A stretch of DNA of 64,000 nucleotides from Legionella quinlivanii (GCF_900461555.1 NZ_UGOX01000001.1:819501-883500); one strand, 5' to 3'. Positions 43,900 through 53,067 are shown, counted from the first letter of the stretch. Numbers and translations: made by a program. The notes: generated by a model not told the origin, from the letters alone.

Positions 43900-46806
43900 A
43901 TGAAGTTTTCTTCACTGAGTATTAAAAATGAGCTCGCAAGAAGCATTCTGACGGTTTTTTCTGATCCAGAACAATCAGTCAGTCTGATTGATGAAGCAAC
44001 AACTCTGGATAAAGCTCAATGTTTAGCGAAAATTGATGAATATCTGAAATGGATTAACTCATTCAATATTCATTCGGTTATGGTTTTGGGAGCGCCTTCG
44101 ATTGATTATCTTTGCCTGTGCTATGCACTGATTATCAGCAATCGATGCTTTATTCCCTTGCATCCTTCTACTTCTGCAGAATTAATCGATAATTATCTGC
44201 AGCGCTACCCCATCGATTTACTGCTGATTCAGGCCGAGCTGGGTGGTGAGTTTTCGATAACGTTCAAGGAAAATAGAGGATTTTTATATCATCAGCCCGA
44301 GATATTCAGGAACGCCTGCCTGGTCCCCGGGGAGATCCTGTTCACATCGGGAACGACGGGATTTCCCAAGGCAGTTCATTATCAATTCAATACCATTTCA
44401 GATTATGTTAACTGGTGTGTGGGCGAATTTGAATTAAATCAGGATGATTGTTTTTTGTGTACCAGTGAATTTTCCTTTGCTGCGTCAATCCGCGCTTTGT
44501 TTGTACCATTGTACTCAGGCGCTTCGCTCTGTTTTATTGAGAGACATTCCGCAAACAAATTGCAGGCTATTATCAATGGGTTGTTGCAAAAGCGAATCAC
44601 AGTTCTTAACCTGACTCCCAGCTTATTCAAACAATTAGTTAGGCATTTAAGGGAGCAGCGCTTGCTTGAGTGTTTAAAGACTGTTCGACTGGTATTATTA
44701 AGCGGGGAGCCAATTCACAGTGAAACGATAAATGACTGGTATGACGATATTAATCCGCAGACTGTTTTTTACAATTTATACGGCACGACCGAATGCTTAA
44801 TTCCTTTTTATAAAAAAATAAACGCGCCTTTAACTGAACTTGAGGCCTTGCATTTGGGTAACTTAAGAGCCGGATGTGATTTTAAACTGGTTTCGGATTC
44901 GACAAAGGGCTATGAGTTATATTTAACAGGAAATATTTCAACTGCTTATCTTGACCCAGAACTCAATCAGGCCAGTTATTTGGAAATCAACGATCGCCGT
45001 TTCGTTAAAAGTAATGATTTTGTGACAATGCAAGCGGGGCAGTTGTATTTTAGCGGACGTTCGCAGCGATTGGTTAAACGGTATGGTCAGCTAATCAGCC
45101 TGAATCAAATTGAATTTATCCTTAAGAAAGCGTTTCCGGAAACTGGTTTTATTGCAGTTCAGGAAGAAAGCAAGGTATTGGTATTCATTGAGAGCATTGA
45201 GAATTATCGTTTGCTAAAGCAGGTAAGGCATCATTTGCAGGCGCATCTTCCAGAGTATATGCACCCGAATGAGTTTATTTTCTCTCAGGAATTTCCTCTG
45301 ACAGCTAGTGGAAAAATCGATTACTTAAAGCTTAAACAGCAATTGGTTTCTTCAAAAATAAATCATTTAACCGATTACTTTAGGCCTTTTTTTCGGGGCC
45401 GGGAATTCAATCTTGAAACAAGGATAGGCGATTTGGGACTGGAGTCTATTGATTATCTGGAAATGGCGGAAACTATTCAGAAAATAACCGGTAAATGGCT
45501 GGATATCTCAAAAATTAAAGACACACTGCCGCTCTGTGATATTGAGTCCTGTTTAAAAAATGTAGACGAAATCTCCTCACCATCCCGGAATCGAGTCCGA
45601 TTAAATCCAATCCAAAAAGCCGTTTACAGTCGCGAGCTGTATGGTTTGGATAAAGAGGGAGTTTATCAGATTGCATTCTGGTGTCTTAAGCAAGAGATCG
45701 ATACCGAAAAGCTGCAAATTGCCATAGCAGAAACGCTGGCCAATCATTTTATGTTATCCAGTCAACTGAAATGGTTTGATGATGATTTCTATTTTCTTCA
45801 ATCGCCCTTGCAAGCGAGTTTTCTGCTGAAAGCCCCCGTATTTTTTGGCGATACAAAACTGCTTTCACAATTGAAAACCTATGCTTTAAGAGACCAACTG
45901 GTGAGAGTTTATGTCTATAAAAAGAAGAGCCGTTATTTTCTGGTCATGGCGTATCACCATATCGCAATTGACGGTTGGTCTGCCTTATTGATGCGTGAAG
46001 AAATTTTTCACCGTTACGAAGGGAAGCTGAGTCGCAAGCAAAAAAGAAACGATGAGGTGTTACACTTAAACCAAATCAATGAAATTTCAGCGGATGCAAT
46101 TGGCAATATTGAAGAGCTTAGAGCCTGTTTGGCGTCAGTCAATTTTGGAGATTATAATCATTTAGGGGCTATTTTTAAGGGAGCATCTGAAAAACGAAAT
46201 ACCTGTTTTATGATTGAGAAAAATACGATCGATGCATTTTCTGACAAACATACACTTCAGGACTCGCCTTATAGTGTGATTTTCGCCTTGCTCCTACAGC
46301 AGGCAATCTCAAAACTGGCAAAAACAGATAAGATTTTCTTTTATATTAGTTTTTCCAATCGCAATCTTCCCATACCACAGGTCCGGGATTTAATGACTAA
46401 TCTGGCTATTGGGTTGCCTGTATTTCTGAGCAGCAGCCATTTACCACTCAAGGAACGTGCCCACGATTTAAAAAATACCCTTGCCGTTTACTTCAGAATA
46501 GCAAATTATACCAGCTATAGTCGCATACTTGAGAATGATCTCATTCCTGAATCGATAGTGGACGCTACCAAGCAGCCTTACATGCTGGTTTACACTTATA
46601 TCAACAAGCTGGTTCGGGACAGCTACACTCAAAACAAATATATCGATTGGGATAACTCGATCAACTGGATGAACTGTGAAAAAATCCGCATCATTTTTAT
46701 ACGCATCTATGATATGGGAGATCATTTTGTATTCACTTTGGATACGCAAATGAAAACTGGCCTGCATGAGTGTTTACTGGACGAATTTAACAATCTTTTG
46801 AAATAG
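43900..46806 (+). CDS. Non-ribosomal peptide synthetase, A-PCP-C
   Basis: Start at ATG 43900 with aaagg seven bases upstream; the longer frame to 43672 runs through the repeat. The 968-residue product has an adenylation domain (FTSGTTG at 148-154, YGTTE at 294-298, catalytic lysine K472 in ASGKIDY), a carrier domain (S516 in GLESID) and a complete condensation domain with HHIAIDG at 686-692. The A domain is short between the core motifs, and the A8 region (GRSQRLVKRYG) lacks the usual Asp. The domain order puts condensation last, so the loaded amino acid is likely passed on or released by this C domain. Divergent from the PKS; the methyltransferase gene follows 7 bases after it. Confidence 0.9.
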   Translation: MKFSSLSIKNELARSILTVFSDPEQSVSLIDEATTLDKAQCLAKIDEYLKWINSFNIHSVMVLGAPSIDYLCLCYALIISNRCFIPLHPSTSAELIDNYLQRYPIDLLLIQAELGGEFSITFKENRGFLYHQPEIFRNACLVPGEILFTSGTTGFPKAVHYQFNTISDYVNWCVGEFELNQDDCFLCTSEFSFAASIRALFVPLYSGASLCFIERHSANKLQAIINGLLQKRITVLNLTPSLFKQLVRHLREQRLLECLKTVRLVLLSGEPIHSETINDWYDDINPQTVFYNLYGTTECLIPFYKKINAPLTELEALHLGNLRAGCDFKLVSDSTKGYELYLTGNISTAYLDPELNQASYLEINDRRFVKSNDFVTMQAGQLYFSGRSQRLVKRYGQLISLNQIEFILKKAFPETGFIAVQEESKVLVFIESIENYRLLKQVRHHLQAHLPEYMHPNEFIFSQEFPLTASGKIDYLKLKQQLVSSKINHLTDYFRPFFRGREFNLETRIGDLGLESIDYLEMAETIQKITGKWLDISKIKDTLPLCDIESCLKNVDEISSPSRNRVRLNPIQKAVYSRELYGLDKEGVYQIAFWCLKQEIDTEKLQIAIAETLANHFMLSSQLKWFDDDFYFLQSPLQASFLLKAPVFFGDTKLLSQLKTYALRDQLVRVYVYKKKSRYFLVMAYHHIAIDGWSALLMREEIFHRYEGKLSRKQKRNDEVLHLNQINEISADAIGNIEELRACLASVNFGDYNHLGAIFKGASEKRNTCFMIEKNTIDAFSDKHTLQDSPYSVIFALLLQQAISKLAKTDKIFFYISFSNRNLPIPQVRDLMTNLAIGLPVFLSSSHLPLKERAHDLKNTLAVYFRIANYTSYSRILENDLIPESIVDATKQPYMLVYTYINKLVRDSYTQNKYIDWDNSINWMNCEKIRIIFIRIYDMGDHFVFTLDTQMKTGLHECLLDEFNNLLK

Positions 46807-46813
46807 TAACGAT

Positions 46814-47899
46814 ATGAAACTTTTAAAGTGGTTTAAGAAAAAAACAGATGCCATTCCAGGGCGAATACTGCGGGCAGGCAGCAGAAAACGCAATAATGGA
46901 TTTTATGAAAATTATTTTTCACTAACAGCAGCTGGTACCAGATTAAAACTGGTGGAAGCGATGTTTAAGCTTAACCTGTTTGCCTTATTTGAAAACCAGC
47001 ATACAGTAGAGGAAAATGAAATCATCAAGCGGCTTGGATTGCATCCGGTGAGGGGAAAAAAATGGCTGCATTTACTATCCAGTGAGTATTTCCTAATAAA
47101 AAAAGTCAACAAAGAACAGGCAAGTTATCAATTGCCGGATAATTTCAGGAAACTTCAGGAAAGCGGGGAAAATGGCTGGTGGGGAATGCAGTTTTTTTTC
47201 GATATATGGACGGAATCTGCCAGTGAAAATCTAAAAGATGCCTTGCAATTCGGAAAGGTGAAAACCGATGCGCCCTGGCCGCCGAAGACAGCACAGCATG
47301 CCGCCTGGCTTGAGCAGTGGATGGCCGGTACATCGGCTATCACAATCCGTTGTATTCTGGAACAGGTTAATTTTAAAAAAGTGAAGCATTTTTTAGATGT
47401 AGGCGGTGGGGATGGCACAATGGCTTGCGCTTTTGTGTCAGCCTATCCGCATCTTAAAGCGACTGTGTATAACTTACCGGCCTCGGCGGAAATCGCAAGA
47501 CAGAATATTGAATCACGAGGATTAAGCGGGCAGATAAATGTTATTGAGGGCAATTTTCTGGAGGATGATGCCTTTCCTGTGGGTTCTGACTTAATTATTT
47601 TCGCGCGTGTGTTGTTTGACTGGGATGAAACAGTAGCGCGTAAACTTTTAAGAATGGCATATCTGGCCTTACCCCGTGAAGGCCATGTCGCTATATGCGA
47701 GGTTTTCAAAGATCACAATAAAGATTTTTGTCTGGCTTGTGAATACCGTTATATTTTTCAGGATGATTTTGGCGTTAATGTGATGAAGTACACTCGGGAA
47801 TACATCAGCTTGCTGGAGCGGATTAACTTTACCGTTCTGCCGCAAAAACAGGAGTCTATCAACAAATTCCCTTGTTCGGTGTTACTGGCTAAAAAATAA
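46814..47899 (+). CDS. SAM-dependent O-methyltransferase (family 2 type)
   Basis: A 361-residue protein with an N-terminal dimerisation helix region (SLTAAGTRLKLVEAMFKLNL) and a C-terminal Rossmann methyltransferase: motif I FLDVGGGDGTMA, then VYNLPASAEIARQNIESRGL, INVIEGNFLEDDAFP and FARVLFDWDE. This fits plant-COMT/DnrK-like small-molecule methyltransferases. The catalytic His of the VLHDW motif is Phe here, as in members that act by proximity rather than general base. It starts 7 bases after the NRPS stop, so it is in the same operon and is probably the tailoring enzyme of the product. Confidence 0.87.
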   Translation: MKLLKWFKKKTDAIPGRILRAGSRKRNNGFYENYFSLTAAGTRLKLVEAMFKLNLFALFENQHTVEENEIIKRLGLHPVRGKKWLHLLSSEYFLIKKVNKEQASYQLPDNFRKLQESGENGWWGMQFFFDIWTESASENLKDALQFGKVKTDAPWPPKTAQHAAWLEQWMAGTSAITIRCILEQVNFKKVKHFLDVGGGDGTMACAFVSAYPHLKATVYNLPASAEIARQNIESRGLSGQINVIEGNFLEDDAFPVGSDLIIFARVLFDWDETVARKLLRMAYLALPREGHVAICEVFKDHNKDFCLACEYRYIFQDDFGVNVMKYTREYISLLERINFTVLPQKQESINKFPCSVLLAKK

Positions 47900-47942
47900 T
47901 CGCGAAGTGGGAATCCAGGTACCTACACATCATCTCCCTATG

Positions 47943-48011
47943 CCCTGCGGCTTGTCCGCAGGGTCCAGTGTTTCTCTGTGAGTTTCCTGGATCCCTCGGA
48001 CAAGCCGAGGG
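47943..48011. repeat. Two consecutive REP-like hairpins
   Basis: ccctgcgg/ccgcaggg (47943-47950 and 47956-47963) and ccctcgg/ccgaggg (47993-47999 and 48005-48011) form perfect stems with five-base loops (cttgt, acaag). The motif acaagccgagggacgtag recurs at 56561-56578. They separate the convergent genes ending at 47899 and 48066 and may serve as terminators. Confidence 0.65.
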
Positions 48012-48065
48012 ACGTAGCTATATACAAGCTGAGGGACGTAGAAGCGAGAGATAAACGAGTTTGGC

Positions 48066-48377
48066 CTAACCGGGGCGACGAGGAGAAGGGGAGCGCTCCT
48101 TTTCAATTTCTTCTATACAGGACAGGAACTCATTAAAAATAGCCTCCAATTCCTTTGGGTCTGCTTCCTCGAACTCAGCAATGACCTCCGGTATTTGATC
48201 TCTGATATTTTTTATATGATCTTCGATAAAGTCTTCTGCTTCATAGGCTTTTTGCAGAAAACCGAGTTCCGCCAAAAATAATTTTAATTGCTGCATATTA
48301 CTGCAATCAATCCTGGATTTGACCACCATGCTATCCAGGCTGGACATACACTGTTCAAGTTCGCGCAGTTGGGACAT
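48066..48377 (-). CDS. Small helical protein encoded with the cyclase toxin
   Basis: A 103-residue protein, helical and acidic in the middle (ELGFLQKAYEAEDFIEDHIK; VIAEFEEADPKELEAIFNEF), with a short basic proline-containing tail (RSPSPRRPG). It begins 14 bases after the stop of the predicted cyclase gene on the same strand, with aggagat seven bases before the ATG, so the two form an operon. Its size and acidity would suit a secretion chaperone or immunity-type partner, but no family is recognised and the role is only inferred from position. Confidence 0.6.
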   Translation of the reverse strand: MSQLRELEQCMSSLDSMVVKSRIDCSNMQQLKLFLAELGFLQKAYEAEDFIEDHIKNIRDQIPEVIAEFEEADPKELEAIFNEFLSCIEEIEKERSPSPRRPG

Positions 48378-48391
48378 ACAATCTCCTGCCC

Positions 48392-50449
48392 TTATAGGCC
48401 AGTTTGCGGGTTAAATTCATTCGTTGGTTTTGAAGCCTGCTCTTGCTGCTGTAATTGTTCCATCTGCTGCCGATATTCCTGAGTCGTCACCCGGTTTTGA
48501 TCCAGAGCTGGCGTTTCATAGGCCTTTCTTGGCGGCGGAACGGGCGCTTCTTCCTGATCTTCTGTAATGGGCTGAAACAGTGACGATGAAGATAAGGAGA
48601 GTCTTAGCGGCGGTTCTGGCGGCTCTTGCAATTTTAAAATCTTGTCCCAACCTTTTTCCAAATCGGCTTTAGGGTTTACATCAATCTGGTGTTCACGGTA
48701 AAAATCCTTTTCGACCAGCAAGACCTGGATCAATTGTTCCTCGGTTTCACCGTAAATAAATTCGCCCTTAGGGGTGATCATTAACCAGGCTCCCTCGATA
48801 TTGCAGCCGTAGGGATTGCGCATGTCAAAGCCATGTTGATAAAGGTCATGGATATTCTGATCATGTTGCGGGTGCGGTATCTTATAGTGAGTCGCTTCAT
48901 TGTTGCAAGCGATTTGCGCATGATGCCTTAAATGTGAAAAATAAATATCAATCCGCCAGGGGCTTGTTTCTGAATCTGCAGGCAGAGTTTTCTGTAATTC
49001 ATTTCTTAAAAATAAATCAAATTCAGCACTGGGAGGGCGTGAACCATTTTGCCTGAAGTGTTCAAGTACGCTATTCATTGTGGTTTGTAAGACCAGCAGA
49101 TTGTAGGGCTCACCCAGGATATTTTCCTGGTCGCGATATGCATAATTAATGAGTTGCTGGAATAAAAACTCATGCGGGGTAATGCAACCTGCGCGTGAAA
49201 TGCTATAGGGCGTAATTAATTGATTGGCATTTACAGATAATATCAATTTGTCAAAAGGCGATAATTGCTCTGGAGTTTTATTCTCTATTTTATGCTTTAA
49301 GTCTTCCAGATATTGTTCGGTTTGCTCTCTCAATTGATTCATATTGGCAAACATCACTGAGGGGAGTGCTGCGCTGGTGTTGCAGACTTGCTGGTACTCG
49401 ATTGCCATATTGAGGGGGTGGCTTAGTAACAAACCATCCCAGTCACCAGCAACAATCAAGGCAGATTGATCATAAATGGATGCGATTGCTTCTTCATCGA
49501 GAATAGCAAGAATTTTCGCAAGCGATTCCGTGGTATTCTGATTAAACGCTTTAACCCGATGGTACTCAGGATGGTTTTCACCCATTGCTGCTAAAAATTC
49601 AGCACCTGTGCGCGGAGTATTTGCAAATACCAGGGCGGGCTTAAGATCGTCCGCTGTTGTCGCTTCGCTTAAACTGTAAAATAGTGGAAAGCTGCAATGA
49701 AAGAAGCGTTCATAGACATCATCGGGTACCGCGCTTAATGCCTGGGGTTTATTGAGTATATTTTTGGTTTTATCCCAGTCAGGCTGATTGGCAGGGTTAT
49801 CCCAGGGGCGTGAATAAAATAACTGCTCTTGCACACCATTTTTTAAATTAACCGCAAATTGTCCCTTAAATGCATCGGCTCCTTTGCCGGCTTTATACCC
49901 AAGCCGTAATTGGCCCGATTCATCATCGTAAGCTAATACCTCTAAATCGCCGCCGGTTCCCGTTTCCCTGATAATATCAAGCATGTTAACAGGAAGTTGG
50001 AGCAGATGCTGATAATCAATATTTTTGATAGGGCAGTTCAGGCGTTTCTTGTCTTTAGGATCAATGCCGCGCAGAACGCCATTTTCCAGACGGGTAAACA
50101 GGACATCAGCTGCCAGAGCACCTTTAAAAAATCCCTGATTACTGGTTTTTGATGTATTAAGGCCGCTTTTGGGGCTGCGCTGCTTATTATAAACGGGCGG
50201 AGAACCTGAGCGTAAAACCACCAGACTATTAAAGCTTTGAGCGGCAAGCACATTCACCGTGGCAAATTCAGTCTGAATGCCGGCGGCCTGCATTGCCGTT
50301 GGACCTGTTCTAATCCCCGGTACTTCAGTGGCTACGCGTAAAAGGAAAGACTCTTGCTCCAGATTATTTGTACTTGATTTCATCATGATAATAATTTGTG
50401 CGCAGTTTATAGGAATTATAGACACTGGATTTCTGAGGGCAACCATCAC
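48392..50449 (-). CDS. Predicted class II adenylate/nucleotidyl cyclase toxin (CyaA/ExoY/edema-factor type)
   Basis: A 685-residue protein whose motifs match, in order, the catalytic core of CyaA, ExoY and anthrax edema factor. The ATP phosphate-binding lysines are K94 and K101 in PKSGLNTSKTSNQGFFKG (CyaA: TKGLGVHAKSSDWG, K58/K65). The metal-binding aspartates are D336 and D338 in VAGDWDGLLL (CyaA D188/D190). The catalytic histidine and asparagine are H539 and N545 in YQHGFDMRNPY (CyaA H298/N304 in VQHGTEQNNP). After the core come ITPKGEFIYGETEEQLIQVL, as in CyaA, and a proline-rich tail (APVPPPRK). No RTX repeats, protective-antigen-binding domain or signal peptide, so delivery would be by type IV secretion. 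Start GTG 50449, or M22/M23 at 50386/50383. The activating host factor cannot be told. Confidence 0.8.
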   Translation of the reverse strand: MMVALRNPVSIIPINCAQIIIMMKSSTNNLEQESFLLRVATEVPGIRTGPTAMQAAGIQTEFATVNVLAAQSFNSLVVLRSGSPPVYNKQRSPKSGLNTSKTSNQGFFKGALAADVLFTRLENGVLRGIDPKDKKRLNCPIKNIDYQHLLQLPVNMLDIIRETGTGGDLEVLAYDDESGQLRLGYKAGKGADAFKGQFAVNLKNGVQEQLFYSRPWDNPANQPDWDKTKNILNKPQALSAVPDDVYERFFHCSFPLFYSLSEATTADDLKPALVFANTPRTGAEFLAAMGENHPEYHRVKAFNQNTTESLAKILAILDEEAIASIYDQSALIVAGDWDGLLLSHPLNMAIEYQQVCNTSAALPSVMFANMNQLREQTEQYLEDLKHKIENKTPEQLSPFDKLILSVNANQLITPYSISRAGCITPHEFLFQQLINYAYRDQENILGEPYNLLVLQTTMNSVLEHFRQNGSRPPSAEFDLFLRNELQKTLPADSETSPWRIDIYFSHLRHHAQIACNNEATHYKIPHPQHDQNIHDLYQHGFDMRNPYGCNIEGAWLMITPKGEFIYGETEEQLIQVLLVEKDFYREHQIDVNPKADLEKGWDKILKLQEPPEPPLRLSLSSSSLFQPITEDQEEAPVPPPRKAYETPALDQNRVTTQEYRQQMEQLQQQEQASKPTNEFNPQTGL

Positions 50450-50508
50450 TTTATTTACTTTTTGTTACCAATTGTGTAAAATTTGACCTTTTATACGGGA
50501 AATGCACT

Positions 50509-51312
50509 ATGCTGCTTGCTGAATTCGATTATGATTACACCTTTGTATCTCATGCCACCAAACAATTTATTTCATCGCTTTTTGAGGCGGTGGAAACAAA
50601 TGACGGCCAAGCGTTAACAAATCTGATGGCTGATGGACTTCCTTTAGAAGTTAGCAACCAATTGCTTGTCGGGGGAGGTGTCATTAAGGCGGTTAATCGA
50701 TTGGATGAGCAAGTCAAAGCGGTAAAAACCGCCCTGACATTTGCATTACTAAGTGCTGCACAAAAGGATTATACCCATATTGTCGATATTATTGCCAAGT
50801 CATCAATCAGTGGTAAAGCCGCTTCACATCTATTTAATCCGATTAGTGTCAGTGATGAACAGAAGTCCGCCGCCTGCGGTATTCTGTTAAATAATCTGTA
50901 TAAAAATCAGAAGGAACTTGCATCCAGGGAAGAGAAAAAGAAAGAAGAGCAGCTTAAGCGGGCGCAGCAAATTTTTTTACTGACCAATGCCTTTGTTATC
51001 GGCATGATTCAAACTGGTTATTTAGTCAGTAATGCAAATGAGATTGCCGGCATAATGTCGATTCATATGAAAACCTACTTAACAGGTTTGGTCAGTCTGC
51101 TTGAATCTTATCAGGAAAAAGATCTCAAAGAACCGCCTTTTGACGAAAAAAAGCAGGAAGAGTTTGCAAAACGACAGTGTGGGATTCAATTTTTAAAAGA
51201 CCTGGCTGCCGAGAGTTCTCCTGCATTTTTCCAGTCAGCTCAGGCTGTTCAGGCCAAGCTAGAGCAGGCTAAGAAAATAGTAGAGGATTGTGGCTATAAA
51301 CCCCAGGTCTAA
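50509..51312 (+). CDS. Unknown helical protein
   Basis: A 267-residue soluble protein, divergent from the cyclase gene with 59 bases between the starts, so they share a promoter region. A good site (gggaaatgcact) precedes the ATG. It is helical, with a coiled coil in the middle (KNQKELASREEKKKEEQLKR). One moderately hydrophobic segment (IFLLTNAFVIGMIQTGYLVS) could be a membrane-associated helix. No family recognised; possible effector. Confidence 0.5.
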   Translation: MLLAEFDYDYTFVSHATKQFISSLFEAVETNDGQALTNLMADGLPLEVSNQLLVGGGVIKAVNRLDEQVKAVKTALTFALLSAAQKDYTHIVDIIAKSSISGKAASHLFNPISVSDEQKSAACGILLNNLYKNQKELASREEKKKEEQLKRAQQIFLLTNAFVIGMIQTGYLVSNANEIAGIMSIHMKTYLTGLVSLLESYQEKDLKEPPFDEKKQEEFAKRQCGIQFLKDLAAESSPAFFQSAQAVQAKLEQAKKIVEDCGYKPQV

Positions 51313-51370
51313 ATTGGACGAGCTATTCTCCCTCATCTTCCGCGCAAGCGGAAGCGGCCTGCTACATTGT

Positions 51371-52141
51371 CTAAGTTTTTTGCAGGTTGATTTCTTTTAC
51401 CCTAAGTTCCGGTGCCAGGCGATAAGCAAATCGCAATAGTTTCAAATGATAGTAATAAAGCGAGTTGCTTGTTAAGTCGAGGAGTACATAAAAGCCGGCG
51501 GCCCCGGAGGGGGTAAATCCCATTGTAGGGAAATGAGGATGAGCACCAGTGACGCCATACCATGACCAGGTGTAGAGAGTGGTTCCAGTCAATTCAACAT
51601 AATAAACCATGACAAACATGCATAAATAAAACAACTTGTTCTCGCGAAACCATAAGACCGTCAGAAATACCAGATAGCCAATGAAGCCCGCGACATCGTG
51701 AATCATAAACAAAGATAGAAAGGCCGCCAGAAAAGCGAACTGTGCAAGGCATTCTTTTATTTTCACATGATTCAAAAGAACCCAGGGATGTTTGCTGGTA
51801 TAGTAAACCGTGGTATAGATGAGGGCATGCCCCAAAGGAATATAGACAGGAATATTTTTCAGGCGATAGTCATAAAGTCCTAGTATCAGCGAGCCTAAAA
51901 TTTCAGCAAACAGGCTGCAAATGGTCATCAATAAAATCAGCCAATACAATTTGCCGCGCGCATAAAAAAGAAAGAGGCTGTATGTAATCACCGCAATTAC
52001 ATTGCAGATATCCTGCCCGTTACTAATGTATTGGGCTGCCCAGGGGCTGTCGATTAAAAAAAATAAAGGGGTGCCAAGCAATAATGATTTGATAAGTTTA
52101 TACATCACTTGATTAGAGTGCACAGTGTGATTTACCGACAT
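51371..52141 (-). CDS. Polytopic membrane protein of unknown function
   Basis: A 256-residue protein with about seven transmembrane helices (ICNVIAVITYSLFLFYA; LYWLILLMTICSLFAEILGS; LAQFAFLAAFLSLFMIHDVA; GYLVFLTVLWF; LFYLCMFVMVYYVEL). Conserved-looking polar residues sit in membrane loops (HALIYTTVYYTSKHPW; YTWSWYGVTGAHPHFPTMGF), suggesting an enzyme or transporter rather than a structural protein. No family recognised. It is convergent with the preceding gene. Confidence 0.6.
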   Translation of the reverse strand: MSVNHTVHSNQVMYKLIKSLLLGTPLFFLIDSPWAAQYISNGQDICNVIAVITYSLFLFYARGKLYWLILLMTICSLFAEILGSLILGLYDYRLKNIPVYIPLGHALIYTTVYYTSKHPWVLLNHVKIKECLAQFAFLAAFLSLFMIHDVAGFIGYLVFLTVLWFRENKLFYLCMFVMVYYVELTGTTLYTWSWYGVTGAHPHFPTMGFTPSGAAGFYVLLDLTSNSLYYYHLKLLRFAYRLAPELRVKEINLQKT

Positions 52142-52287
52142 ATCCTATGGTCATAAAAAAAGACTGGTCGACTATAATAGCGTAGCTTCTGTTGGGAAAG
52201 CATTATAAAATACTTTTTTTAAGCTTTAACTGCCATTAAGTTACGATGATTGTCATTCCAGCGCAAAGGCGTTAATAAAAGAAATTC

Positions 52288-52369
52288 CCCTCTCCCAAGC
52301 TGGGAGAGGGCTAGGGTGAGGGTTGATTTAACCCCCCTCTCTCTAACTCTCTCCCCTTAGGGGAGAGAG
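52288..52369. repeat. Pair of REP-like hairpins
   Basis: ccctctccca/tgggagaggg (52288-52297 and 52301-52310) and ctctctcccc/ggggagagag (52347-52356 and 52360-52369) are perfect 10-base stems with 3-base loops. Just upstream, 52228-52262 repeats sequence also found near 43586-43619. Together these fill the 254-base gap between 52141 and 52396. Confidence 0.7.
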
Positions 52370-52395
52370 GACTTTTAGGGTGGCAGTAAGGCAGA

Positions 52396-52938
52396 ATGAT
52401 CATGAAGGAAATGCTGATGAGCAAGGGAAAAAGAATTATTTCGTTGAAAAATTGGGCCGAACGGCTTGTACGTAATCCCAGCCTCTATGTTTCCGGAGTC
52501 GTCAGCGCATTACTGGGTGGCGCTAGCGGGGGGATCATTGGTCTCTTTTCGGGTGGATTTATTGCACAATCATTCAAGCTTTGTACCAGCACCAGCGGCT
52601 GTTTTTTAAATATAAATCCAGCAATTATCATTGGAGCGCTTATAGGATTAATTACCGGCACTTTATTGGGTGGGGCAGTGGCTATCGCTATTACTTCATT
52701 TAAAATTTATAAAAAAACTAAAAGCTACCCGGTATTATCGCAAGACAACATCGCGCAGGTGATATCAGCTTCTCTCTGGATTAATGCGGAAATTATTATT
52801 GGTATGGATTTGGGAGCGATTATTGGCAGCTTGAAATCCGGAGGAATTGGAACAATAACAGGAGCAGTATGCGGTCTTCTGATTATCTGGCTAACCTCAG
52901 CACTTAAACCGTCCAGAAAAGAAGCCATTAAAAATTGA
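52396..52938 (+). CDS. Small membrane protein with glycine-zipper helices
   Basis: A 180-residue frame. The best start may be ATG 52417 (MSKGKRIISLKNWAER), which has aagga seven bases upstream; 52396, 52402 and 52411 are alternatives. Four hydrophobic segments are rich in GxxxG patterns (VVSALLGGASGGIIGLFSGG; AIIIGALIGLITGTLLGGAV; GMDLGAIIGSLKSGGIGTIT). Such glycine zippers pack membrane helices and occur in pore-like or membrane-inserting effectors. No family recognised. Confidence 0.55.
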   Translation: MIMKEMLMSKGKRIISLKNWAERLVRNPSLYVSGVVSALLGGASGGIIGLFSGGFIAQSFKLCTSTSGCFLNINPAIIIGALIGLITGTLLGGAVAIAITSFKIYKKTKSYPVLSQDNIAQVISASLWINAEIIIGMDLGAIIGSLKSGGIGTITGAVCGLLIIWLTSALKPSRKEAIKN

Positions 52939-52998
52939 TTTACAGTTTTCCCTTATTGAACTGCCCCTCAGTAGTTTAAAATCAACCATCACCCTAGT

Positions 52999-53020
52999 CC
53001 TCTCCCAGCTTGGGGAGGGG
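52999..53020. repeat. REP-like hairpin
   Basis: cctctcccagcttggggagggg is an imperfect stem-loop of the same ctctccc type as those at 52288-52369 and 32276-32330. It sits between convergent genes and could act as a terminator. Confidence 0.5.
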
Positions 53021-53067
53021 ACTTTCTCTTTTATTAGCGCCTATCCCTGGAGGATAAAACTTCCTGA

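Noticed and set aside
48392-50449. Reading the 685-residue protein as a simple unknown or a tail-rich scaffold
   Set aside because: The ordered K/K, D-x-D and H...N motifs with their surrounding residues fit class II cyclases too closely for that.
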